Of a DNA stretch of 64,000 nt, positions 52,514 through 59,902 are shown in pieces. The stretch spans positions 33,203 through 97,202 of the forward strand of contig DAOLDD010000012.1 in the NCBI GenBank assembly GCA_035327585.1. The letters are read 5' to 3'. Source of the DNA: JAMLJG01 sp035327585. Lineage in GTDB: Bacteria; Verrucomicrobiota; Kiritimatiellia; CAIVKH01. The notes below the pieces were generated by a model that did not search any database, had not been told where the DNA came from, and worked only from the letters and a program-made list of their open reading frames with translations. How positions within the stretch are numbered: the first letter of the stretch is position 1; every line of letters begins with the position of its first letter. The position numbers and the translations under genes were made by a program.

Positions 52514-55335
52514 TCAATCACCAGGTAAAGGCCGCGACCGGGCGGTAATTCAAGTTGCGCGTGGTACCAGCCGGTACCGTCAAAGGGGTGGAAGGGAATG
52601 GGTATTCCGAAGGCAAGGTCGAACACGCGGCGCGCCGCACGGCGCGGCTTGAATTGGAATTCGAGCGAACGCGCGGCGGCGTGATGGCTGTAGAGCAGGA
52701 TCACATCGCGGTCGCCGCGGAAAAGATATTCCTTGTAGCAGCAGGCCTGGCCCGTGCGCAGCCGTTCGGCGCCGAGGCCGAGGTGCTGGATCAGGCGGAC
52801 GAGCGAGTGCGCAGCGAGCGTTTCGGCGCGGTCGTAACGGAAGTCGCCGTCAAACGAATCGGGCTGCGCGTCGTAGCCCGCGAGCAGGAAGCCGCCCGCG
52901 CCACGCGACCGGAACAGCAGAACCGGCTCGCCGTCCGTGTCGCGCAACAACACCTCGTCGCCCTCCGTGGCGCGGATGGAGGCGGCGCAACCGCTGAGTT
53001 GTCCGCCGCCCCAAGAGACCGGCAGGTCGACCGTGCGCGGGCGTCGCTCACCATAGAGCGCGGTGTCGAGGCCCCAAATGCGGCGCATCGGATTCATCGG
53101 ATCGCCGAATCCGGTCCGCGGGAAGAGCAGGATGCGCAGGCCCCGCTCGACCGCCCCAAGCAGATCGCGGGCGTAGCCTTCGTCAAGCGGCAGCATCGAA
53201 CGCGGGCCGCGCGACGTCTGCTCCACCTCGTCCGGCGGCAGCACGAACAGTGCGTATTCGGCGTAATCGTAGCGGCAGGTCCGCGTGACGAGATCAACCG
53301 GCTGGTCGAGGCGCGCGCCGACATTCGCGAGGCTGGCCCAGTCGTTCCAGTTCATGCGGTCCATGATCGCGATGCGCGGGGGCAGGCGGCGCGCGCCGGC
53401 GAGCGAACGGCGAACCATCGCGACGCGCGCGATGTCCTCCTCCCATACACCGAGGTCCGGGCCGGGAATTGTGAGATAGTCCGCCTCCAGGCGGATCGAC
53501 TGGAACAGCGCGTCGTCGTAGTCGGGATAGCGGCCGCCGACCTGCCACGGCTCACCGCCCCACTGGGGACCGGTGTTGTGCGCCTCGACGAGTTCCGGCG
53601 GATGCTGGAGCGTCTGCGCCCAATGCCGCGCCTGCGCGTGGACCGCGTAGGTGCCGAGGTCGGAAATCGAACCGAGGCCGTGGCCGGGAAAATCGGGCGG
53701 CGCCTTGGCGGGCGCGTGGCGGTGGATGACCGCGACGGCTTCCTTGATGCCCTGGTGCACGCCCCAGACGCGGAACTCGTCGTACAGCATCCACGCCTCG
53801 CGCTGCTCGGACAGCGGCACGGGCACGTCGGCATGACGGGAGAACGCACAGCCCCAGCGCCGGCCGAGTTCAGCGAGCGGAAAACCGCGCCGCTCGAGCC
53901 AGTGTGCGAACGCGGCCTGTTCGTGCGGGGAATAGTCGAACAGGTCCCCGCGGTCGCCGTAGTAGTGATAGGTGTAGGGGAAATCCGAGTTGCCGAAGTC
54001 GAATACGAACCGGTGCAGGCGCGGGTCGCGGGCGTAACGCTGTGCAAGCGCGGCGAGAAACGCGAAATAGCGCTCGCGGTAGAAGGGACTCCAGATGCAC
54101 GGGAAATTTCCGGGCCGCCCGTCGCGGTCGATCGAGGGCTCGCGCAGGGCCCACGCCGGCAACCCGCTCTCGCTCAGTCCCGAGCCGCGCGCGGTGGCGA
54201 ACACCCAGAAGAATGCCGGCAGGTTTTCCGAAGCGGCAAGCTCCAGCAACTGGTCCGGGATGTCCCAGCAGTAGCGGCCCGGTTCCGGCTCCAGATCCTC
54301 CCACGCGAGATTCAACCGGGCATACTGCATGCCGAGGCGCGCGGTGGTCCGGAAAAAATCGCGGTACGCATCGTCCACCCGGTTCGAGCGGAACGCGCGG
54401 AAGATCGAGAAGCCGAAGGCGAGCGGCGGCGGTTCCCCCGGCAGGCAGCCGAAGCGCGTGCGCTCGACGCGCAGCACGCGGCCATCAACGTTGTGCGTGT
54501 GGGTGAAGAGCTCCGGGCCGGCGAAGGCCGAATGCGTGGGCAGCGGGATGCGTTGGGGCGTCGCGTCGCCAATGCGGGTGAGCGCGACGACCGGCGAAAG
54601 GACGCCCGCGGTCACCACCGGCTCCAGTTCAATCGCCAGTCCGGCGGGTTCCGGCAGCACCGCCTTCGCGAGGCGCGCCACCAACGCGTCGGCGCCCGCC
54701 CAGTCGCGCGTCAGCAGGCCGGGGTTGAAGGTCCAGGGCCGGCGGCAGACGCCCATGATGTTTTCGCGCGGCTCAGCGCCGTCGAATCCGGCCACCGCGA
54801 CGCGCGCGCCAAGAAAGCGCGGATGTCGCCGCTCAATGAACACCACGGGGCTGAGATCCTTGAACCCGGCCCGACACGTAAAGAGGTTGTGGCACTCGTC
54901 CGGCGCGAAGGCGCTGGTGCGCACGCCCGGCATCTCGCGGTTCAACATCGCGTGCAGATCCGGGAGATCGCCGAGCAGCGCCTGGCCGCGTTCGGTCAGG
55001 CCGGTCAGGGTGAGCGGATCGCGGCAACGCGTCATGCGCAGTTCCGGCGCGAGCGAATTGCGATACGGATAGGAGCGGCCCGTGTGCGGCGTATCGCCGA
55101 GGAAGAGCAAGCCGCCGCCCTGCTCGTGGAAACGAATCATCCCGTCGAGCGGCGCGCCGCCGAGTTCCCCATCGAGATAGGGCAGCACCAGTACGTCGGC
55201 GTCCGTCCGCCTGAGCCCGGCCAACCCGGAACGCGCGATCATCCGCGCGCCGGGCAGCGCGCGCAGCGCATCCTCCGCCGTGTAGGAGGGAAGCGGCGAA
55301 ATCGCGGGATCGGCGAGGATGACGATTCGATTCAT
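52510..55335 (-). CDS. GH42-like large protein (TIM barrel plus amidotransferase-like domain)
   Basis: A 941-residue protein without a signal peptide. The first ~240 residues are a Rossmann-like amidotransferase-type domain (ADVLVLPYLDGELGG, GGGLLFLGDTPHTGRSYPY). Residues ~300-650 resemble a GH42/GH-A barrel (LGMQYARLNLAWEDLEPEPG; PAFFWVFATARG). A trimerisation-like domain follows (ALFVLPPDEVEQT, RGLRILLFPRTGFGDP), then a C-terminal beta domain. Where GH42 enzymes carry Asn-Glu as acid/base I see DFGNSDFPYTYH, so the usual Glu may be missing. The candidate nucleophile is in LVEAHNTG. Substrate unknown. First gene of the leftward five-gene operon. A 995-residue frame on the other strand over the same DNA is a composition artefact. 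Confidence 0.7.
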   Translation of the reverse strand: MNRIVILADPAISPLPSYTAEDALRALPGARMIARSGLAGLRRTDADVLVLPYLDGELGGAPLDGMIRFHEQGGGLLFLGDTPHTGRSYPYRNSLAPELRMTRCRDPLTLTGLTERGQALLGDLPDLHAMLNREMPGVRTSAFAPDECHNLFTCRAGFKDLSPVVFIERRHPRFLGARVAVAGFDGAEPRENIMGVCRRPWTFNPGLLTRDWAGADALVARLAKAVLPEPAGLAIELEPVVTAGVLSPVVALTRIGDATPQRIPLPTHSAFAGPELFTHTHNVDGRVLRVERTRFGCLPGEPPPLAFGFSIFRAFRSNRVDDAYRDFFRTTARLGMQYARLNLAWEDLEPEPGRYCWDIPDQLLELAASENLPAFFWVFATARGSGLSESGLPAWALREPSIDRDGRPGNFPCIWSPFYRERYFAFLAALAQRYARDPRLHRFVFDFGNSDFPYTYHYYGDRGDLFDYSPHEQAAFAHWLERRGFPLAELGRRWGCAFSRHADVPVPLSEQREAWMLYDEFRVWGVHQGIKEAVAVIHRHAPAKAPPDFPGHGLGSISDLGTYAVHAQARHWAQTLQHPPELVEAHNTGPQWGGEPWQVGGRYPDYDDALFQSIRLEADYLTIPGPDLGVWEEDIARVAMVRRSLAGARRLPPRIAIMDRMNWNDWASLANVGARLDQPVDLVTRTCRYDYAEYALFVLPPDEVEQTSRGPRSMLPLDEGYARDLLGAVERGLRILLFPRTGFGDPMNPMRRIWGLDTALYGERRPRTVDLPVSWGGGQLSGCAASIRATEGDEVLLRDTDGEPVLLFRSRGAGGFLLAGYDAQPDSFDGDFRYDRAETLAAHSLVRLIQHLGLGAERLRTGQACCYKEYLFRGDRDVILLYSHHAAARSLEFQFKPRRAARRVFDLAFGIPIPFHPFDGTGWYHAQLELPPGRGLYLVIE

Positions 55336-55425
55336 GCAGAGAAAAGTTTAGTGACGGATAAACACAGCGCGGCGGAGCTGCAATCCAAACCAACTCCGAG
55401 CGGAGCGAAGGAAAAGAGGGGAGAA

Positions 55426-55536
55426 TTCACCACGGAGCGCACGGAGACACAGAGGGCGAAGAGATGTATCGGCCTGTCCTCCCCTAAAAGTGGCTTCTCC
55501 GTGATCTCCGTGTACTCCAGCGAAGCGGGTGGTGAA
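55426..55536. repeat. Imperfect inverted-repeat intergenic element (CACGGAG type)
   Basis: The left arm begins TTCACCACGGAGCGCACGGA (tandem CACGGAG); the right arm contains CTTCTCCGTGATCTCCGTG and ends GGTGGTGAA. The ends are inverted copies, so the whole element can fold back on itself. It lies in the 285-bp gap between two leftward genes. Confidence 0.6.
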
Positions 55537-55573
55537 AAATAAGTTCATCGCGGTGGCACTTCAAATCCGCCTT

Positions 55574-55603
55574 ATCCATGTACATCCGTGTTCATCCGTG
55601 GTT
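55574..55603. repeat. Three tandem decamers (ATCCRTGTWC type)
   Basis: ATCCATGTAC, ATCCGTGTTC and ATCCGTGGTT stand head to tail, bounded by TTCAAA and TTGAAA. A diverged reverse-complement copy of the phrase (TTTCAACCACGAATGGACAC...) occurs at 62782-62819. Confidence 0.6.
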
Positions 55604-55620
55604 GAAAGGCTGGACAAAGC

Positions 55621-56268
55621 TCAAGGTTTTGGGGCGGGCAGGACGAGCGCCGGATACCAAACGTCGGATTGCTGGACGAGCCGGACGGTCGCGACCCCGG
55701 TCAGTTCAAACTGGATCGGCGGGTTGGGGCGGATGGGCACGCCGAGCACGAACGACAGCAGGTGGCCCAGCGAGCCGCCGTGCGCCACGAGCGCGATGTT
55801 GCGCGCATCGGCCGGGTCATCCAACAGGTAGCCGCCGTGTCCGGCGTGTACGCCGAGCGACGCCAGCAAACTGATCCAACCGGGCACGAGCCGCGCCGCC
55901 ATTTCCAGCGCGCCTTCGCCGGCCGCGGTTTTCCAGGTCTGCTCGGGACGCAGTTTCGCCGCGTCGGCGCAGAGCTGTTCGTAATTCGCGGGATTTTCCC
56001 CCAGCAGGATGTGCGCGGGCCGCCATTCGACCAGCCAGTCGCGGACCTCGATCTCCACGCCCGGCTTCCGCGGGAGCGCCTGCGCCGTCTGGATCGCGCG
56101 GCCCAGCGGGGAGGCATACACGCCGTCGAATGCGATGTGCGCCAACGCCCGGCCCAGTGCCGCCGCCTGCGCCTCGCCCTCCGGCGACAGACAGCCCGAG
56201 ACCGGCGGCTTGTCATACCGGTGCGGATCGCCGGCCATGCGCCCGTGGCGGATAAAATGGATGTTCAT
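55621..56268 (-). CDS. Histidine phosphatase family protein
   Basis: A 215-residue protein of the phosphoglycerate-mutase-like superfamily. The phosphohistidine motif is IHFIRHGRM at the start, with GVYASPLGRAIQTAQAL next. The acid region is WLVEWRP, and the second catalytic His is in IALVAHGGSLGHLL. All core residues are present. It probably dephosphorylates a small metabolite such as a sugar phosphate; the substrate is unknown. It overlaps the preceding membrane-protein gene by 4 bp and is the last gene of a three-gene leftward unit with a pseudopilin. Confidence 0.87.
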   Translation of the reverse strand: MNIHFIRHGRMAGDPHRYDKPPVSGCLSPEGEAQAAALGRALAHIAFDGVYASPLGRAIQTAQALPRKPGVEIEVRDWLVEWRPAHILLGENPANYEQLCADAAKLRPEQTWKTAAGEGALEMAARLVPGWISLLASLGVHAGHGGYLLDDPADARNIALVAHGGSLGHLLSFVLGVPIRPNPPIQFELTGVATVRLVQQSDVWYPALVLPAPKP

Positions 56269-56927
56269 GGGGATGAGGACCCGTTGGTTGTGCGCCGGAC
56301 GAAGTGAGCGTCAACGGCGGCCGCTAGTTGCTCGCGGCCATTTGGAGTCGGCGCCTCGCCGAGGCGCGGGGCGAGCACGCCAATCAGGCGCCCGGCCTTC
56401 CACCATGCCGCCATTGTGTGCGTTGCGTCCGTCGGATGAAGCACCACGAAACGGCGCGTCTCATTCGGATTGGGTTCACCGGGCAATCCGCTGAAGGCGA
56501 TAATGTAGTGCACGTCCGTGTGCTCCGACAGGGCCGCGCGGAATTCCGCCTTGGCAAACGTCTCCGTACTCCGATCGACGGGCAGCGTCACGCGGCCGGA
56601 AATTGTGAAGCCGGAACCGTTGACCCCGGCGTCGAGGCCGGCAACCCGCCACGCATCCACATCGCCGTCCCCGGGCAGCAGAACGAGCACGGGCCCCGGC
56701 GCGGCGCCGGAGTCCACGAGCAGTCGCGCAAGCCCGTAGCCGCTGCCACGGAACACGACCTGGTAGGGCTTCGCGATGTCGATCGGACGGTTCCGCGCGA
56801 AGATTACCGCCACCGCCCCGAGGATCGCCACCACCAGCACGACGCGTCGAAGGGACTCGGGGATGCGTCCGTCGAGGAATAGCGCGAGCACGATCACCAG
56901 CAGCAGGGCAATGAGGAGAATGGTCAT
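56265..56927 (-). CDS. Membrane-anchored protein of unknown function
   Basis: A 220-residue protein. Residues 1-20 (MTILLIALLLVIVLALFLDG) and about 26-44 (RRVVLVVAILGAVAVIFA) are two membrane segments. The remaining 170 residues are soluble, with a beta/alpha pattern (GPVLVLLPGDGDVDAW; DVHYIIAFSGLPGEPNPNE). I do not recognise a family. It sits 7 bp after the pseudopilin gene and overlaps the histidine phosphatase gene, so the three are co-expressed. It could be an accessory of pseudopilus assembly, but only its position suggests this. Confidence 0.65.
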   Translation of the reverse strand: MTILLIALLLVIVLALFLDGRIPESLRRVVLVVAILGAVAVIFARNRPIDIAKPYQVVFRGSGYGLARLLVDSGAAPGPVLVLLPGDGDVDAWRVAGLDAGVNGSGFTISGRVTLPVDRSTETFAKAEFRAALSEHTDVHYIIAFSGLPGEPNPNETRRFVVLHPTDATHTMAAWWKAGRLIGVLAPRLGEAPTPNGREQLAAAVDAHFVRRTTNGSSSP

Positions 56928-56934
56928 CCGGGTC

Positions 56935-57741
56935 TCAACTGTAGGGCGGCATGATCAGCTTGTTCAGTTTGTAGAGCGGCGGATTCGTGCACGTGCCGGG
57001 GCAATCGCCCACAGGCGCGCCGCCGAGGAAACGCGGGCCGTTCTGCCGACACTCCTCGATGTTCCAGCTCTCCACACGCCCATCAAAGAGCGCGACGTTG
57101 ATCAGCGCCGAGCCGGGGCCGTGGCGGTAGCGGAAGTTCACCGTGGGATCGCCGCCCGAATACGCCGAGCCATCCCCGTCGGCGAACATCAGCGCGCGCC
57201 CCGGGTTCGCGAGCATGGCCAGGCGATAGCCGCGGTAATCCGGTTGCCACTCGTCGTCCCGATCGATCCAGAAGGAGTTGCAAGTATAGCCGGGTTTGTA
57301 TTGTCCGATGTTGCCGCCGGTGATCGGCCACTGTCCGGTTAATTCGATTTGCACCGGATTGCCGTTCAGGAGGCGCAGGTTCGATCCGGCGGAGGAGGGG
57401 CACTTCAACAGGTTCGTCGAATAGCCCAGGGTCAATATGCCGTAATCGTACCACGCCTGCGAACGCGGAACATGCCCGCCGCCGGTGGTGGTCTGGGCGC
57501 TGGGGAGTCGGCCGTCGTTGCTTTCCAAATAGAGCAGGACGGACACGGCCCACTGGCGGAGGTTGTTCTTGCAGGTGGTGGAGCGCCCTTGTTCCCTTGC
57601 GCTCGTGAGCGAGGGCACCAGCAGCGCGATCAGAATCGCGATGATCGCGATCACCGCAAGCAACTCAACCAGGGTGAACGCCGCGCGTCCGCCCCGGGGG
57701 TCGCGGCGGGGATCGCGCGCGGCTGCGGGAAAAGATTTCAC
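56935..57741 (-). CDS. Pseudopilin-like protein with prepilin cleavage motif
   Basis: A 268-residue pseudopilin-like protein. The leader MKSFPAAARDPRRDPRGGRA precedes AFTLVELLAVIAIIAILIAL, in which the usual Gly before Phe is Ala. A helix follows (REQGRSTTCKNNLRQWAVSV). The C-terminus carries a variant of the H-X9-DG signature with a longer gap (RHGPGSALINVALFDGRV). The GTG at 57741 is proposed because a shared operator/promoter-like site lies just upstream; an ATG at 57801 would extend the leader through that site. Divergent from the GH92 gene. A relaxed prepilin peptidase site or different processing is possible. Confidence 0.75.
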   Translation of the reverse strand: MKSFPAAARDPRRDPRGGRAAFTLVELLAVIAIIAILIALLVPSLTSAREQGRSTTCKNNLRQWAVSVLLYLESNDGRLPSAQTTTGGGHVPRSQAWYDYGILTLGYSTNLLKCPSSAGSNLRLLNGNPVQIELTGQWPITGGNIGQYKPGYTCNSFWIDRDDEWQPDYRGYRLAMLANPGRALMFADGDGSAYSGGDPTVNFRYRHGPGSALINVALFDGRVESWNIEECRQNGPRFLGGAPVGDCPGTCTNPPLYKLNKLIMPPYS

Positions 57742-57744
57742 AAT

Positions 57745-57764
57745 GAGCGAAATAGTATATGATA
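57745..57764 (-). promoter_or_regulatory. Operator or promoter site shared with the GH1 upstream region
   Basis: On the minus strand TATCATATACTATTTCGCTC repeats, with one difference in 18 bases, the sequence before the GH1 gene (34409-34426). It sits between divergent pseudopilin and GH92 genes. A TTGACG hexamer lies 15 nt upstream of TATACT on the same strand, so the site may also be the pseudopilin promoter. Confidence 0.5.
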
Positions 57765-57787
57765 AACCATATTGCGTCAAGGTGCCG

Positions 57788-59902
57788 ATGCCCGCCGCCA
57801 TGTCGAAACCTGTGGATGAAATTCAGCCGCTGATCGGAAGCGCCCCGCCCGGCAACGGGCTGCCGGGCCCCTTCCATCCGCTCGGTCTGGTGCGGCTGGG
57901 GCCCGACACGGTGCGCCCGCAGCCGGCGCACGGCTACGACCCGGCCCGCCCGATCCGCTGTTTCTCCCACACGCACAGCAGCGGGACCGGCGGCGCGGGC
58001 CGCTACGGCAACATCGCGCTGACGCCGTTCACGGGCAACCGCCCGCCCCCGGACGGATTCGCGAAGCGCGGGGAGGAGGCGGGCTGCGGGTTCTACCGCG
58101 TCACGCTCGACCCGGGCGATATCGCGGTCGAACTCGCCGCGGCCCCGCGCGCGGGCCTCACGCAATTCGCATTTCCGCCATATGTCCCGCCGCGACTCCT
58201 GCTCGACCTCGGCGCGGTGATCCAGGTCGGAAACCGCCTGCCTGTGCGCGAGACGGGCGGCTCGGTGGATGGCCTGCTGCGGCGCGTCGCGCCACACGCC
58301 TGGCAGGGCTTCGGCGTCTATCAAGGCGGTTGGGGGCACAACGATCCCTACACCATCCATTTCCACGCGGAGTTTCGGCCCGCGCCGGTGCGCGCATGGA
58401 ATCCGGCCGATGGCGCGGCGCTGCCCGACACCTGTCGCGGCCCGGACCTGGCCGTTGCCCTCGAATTTCCCGCGGGCGCGCCCGTGACCTGCGCCGTCGG
58501 CATCTCGCTCGTCAGCGCGGAGGCCGCGCGGGCGAATCTCCACCGCGACATCGGAACCCGCACGATCCCCGACGTCGTACGCGAAACCCGCACGGCGTGG
58601 GACGGCAAGCTCGATCGCTGGCGCATCGAGGGCGGAGCCCCCGAGGAGCGCGCGCTGTTTCACACCTTCCTCACGCGGCTGCTCTGCATGCCGACGGACC
58701 TCGGGGTGGACGACGAGAACCCCGCGTGGCGCTCGGGCGTGCGGCAATTTTGGGATCACTATTGTTTGTGGGACAGCTTCCGGGGCGCGCACGGGTTCCT
58801 CGCGCTGGTCGAACCGGAACTCGAACGCGACATGCTCAACGCGATGGTCGATGTCGCCCGCCATACCGGCTGGCTGCCCGATGCGTGGATCGCAGGCCGG
58901 CACGGCTTCCGACAGGGCGGCTGTCCCGCCGCGATCCTGCTCGCCGCCGTGCACCGCATGGGCCTGTCCGGCGTCGACTACCCCGCCGCGCTGGACGCGA
59001 TGATCGCCGACGCGGAGACGGCGCCCTCCGACCCGGATCGCACCGGCCGCCGCGACAGCGCGGGCTATCGCGCGCGGGGCCGCGTGGCCCTGTGCGAGCG
59101 CGCCTGCGTCTCGCGCACGCTGGAGTACGCCTGGCACGACGCCGCCATCGCATCGCTCGCGCGGGCACTCGGACGCATCGAGCTCGCCGCGCAATACGAC
59201 GCCTTCGCCGCCCGCATCTGGACACTCTGGCGCGACGACCTCCAGGTCCTCGCGCCGCGTGGGGACGACGGCGCGTGGATCGCGGACTACGATCCCGCCC
59301 GCCACACGCGCGAGCCCATCTGGGAAGACCCGTATTTCTATGAAGGCCTCGGCCTCGACTGGACCGCGAGCCTCGTCTTCGACCTCGACGGCTGGCGCAC
59401 GCGCTGCGGCGGCGTGGCGGGGCTCGAAGCCTGGCTCGACCGCTACTGGACGCAGCGCAGGCATTGGAAGGAAATCCAACTGCACATCCCGTGGCTCTAC
59501 ATCGAAGCGGGCCGTCCCGACAAGGCGTCCGCCGCGGTGGCGCGGATGCGGGATTCGCAGTACCAGGCGAGCGTCGACGGTCTGCATGACAACGAGGACA
59601 TGGGCGCGCACGCGGCGTTCTATCTCGGCGCGTCGCTCGGTCTCTATCCGTGTCCCGGCCACGACATGTGGTGGCTCACGACGCCGCGGTTCCCGCGCTG
59701 TAGATTGACTCTCGGCGAAACGGGGCGGACGCTTTGCATCGAAACGGATGGCCCGCTGGGGCCCGGCGCCCGTATCGCGTCGGCCTCGCTGGACGGAGTT
59801 CCACTCAATTCCGCGCGCGTGCCGCATGCGCGGCTGGCGGCGGGCGGCGAATTGCGATTGCGTACAACGGAGGATGAATCGGCATGGGGACGTTTCCTAT
59901 GA
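57788..59902 (+). CDS. GH92-like exo-alpha-mannosidase
   Basis: A 704-residue protein close to family GH92, calcium-dependent exo-alpha-mannosidases. Visible family features are FSHTHSSGTGGAGRYGNI near residue 60, the barrel segment DHYCLWDSFRGAHG, RHGFRQGGCPAAILLA, YEDPYFYEG-like GLGLDWTASLV and the C-terminal DNEDMGAHAAFYLGASLGLY. The length is near the family norm, but the match is not close, so a relative of GH92 cannot be excluded. No signal peptide, which is unusual, as many GH92 enzymes are exported. ATG 57788 has AAGG 5 nt upstream; ATG 57800 is the alternative. It overlaps the FAD oxidoreductase gene by 19 bp. Confidence 0.8.
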   Translation: MPAAMSKPVDEIQPLIGSAPPGNGLPGPFHPLGLVRLGPDTVRPQPAHGYDPARPIRCFSHTHSSGTGGAGRYGNIALTPFTGNRPPPDGFAKRGEEAGCGFYRVTLDPGDIAVELAAAPRAGLTQFAFPPYVPPRLLLDLGAVIQVGNRLPVRETGGSVDGLLRRVAPHAWQGFGVYQGGWGHNDPYTIHFHAEFRPAPVRAWNPADGAALPDTCRGPDLAVALEFPAGAPVTCAVGISLVSAEAARANLHRDIGTRTIPDVVRETRTAWDGKLDRWRIEGGAPEERALFHTFLTRLLCMPTDLGVDDENPAWRSGVRQFWDHYCLWDSFRGAHGFLALVEPELERDMLNAMVDVARHTGWLPDAWIAGRHGFRQGGCPAAILLAAVHRMGLSGVDYPAALDAMIADAETAPSDPDRTGRRDSAGYRARGRVALCERACVSRTLEYAWHDAAIASLARALGRIELAAQYDAFAARIWTLWRDDLQVLAPRGDDGAWIADYDPARHTREPIWEDPYFYEGLGLDWTASLVFDLDGWRTRCGGVAGLEAWLDRYWTQRRHWKEIQLHIPWLYIEAGRPDKASAAVARMRDSQYQASVDGLHDNEDMGAHAAFYLGASLGLYPCPGHDMWWLTTPRFPRCRLTLGETGRTLCIETDGPLGPGARIASASLDGVPLNSARVPHARLAAGGELRLRTTEDESAWGRFL

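Noticed and set aside
52555..55542. A 995-residue open frame on the plus strand opposite the GH42-like gene
   Set aside because: Its translation is Arg/Ala/Glu/Val rich with no recognisable domain, while the minus-strand protein has barrel and amidotransferase-like motifs and fits an operon with 4-bp overlaps. Long antisense frames are expected at high GC.
57665..59827. A 720-residue minus-strand frame opposite the GH92-like gene
   Set aside because: Low-complexity Arg-rich translation; the plus strand carries the family motifs FSHTHSSGTGG and DNEDMGAH.
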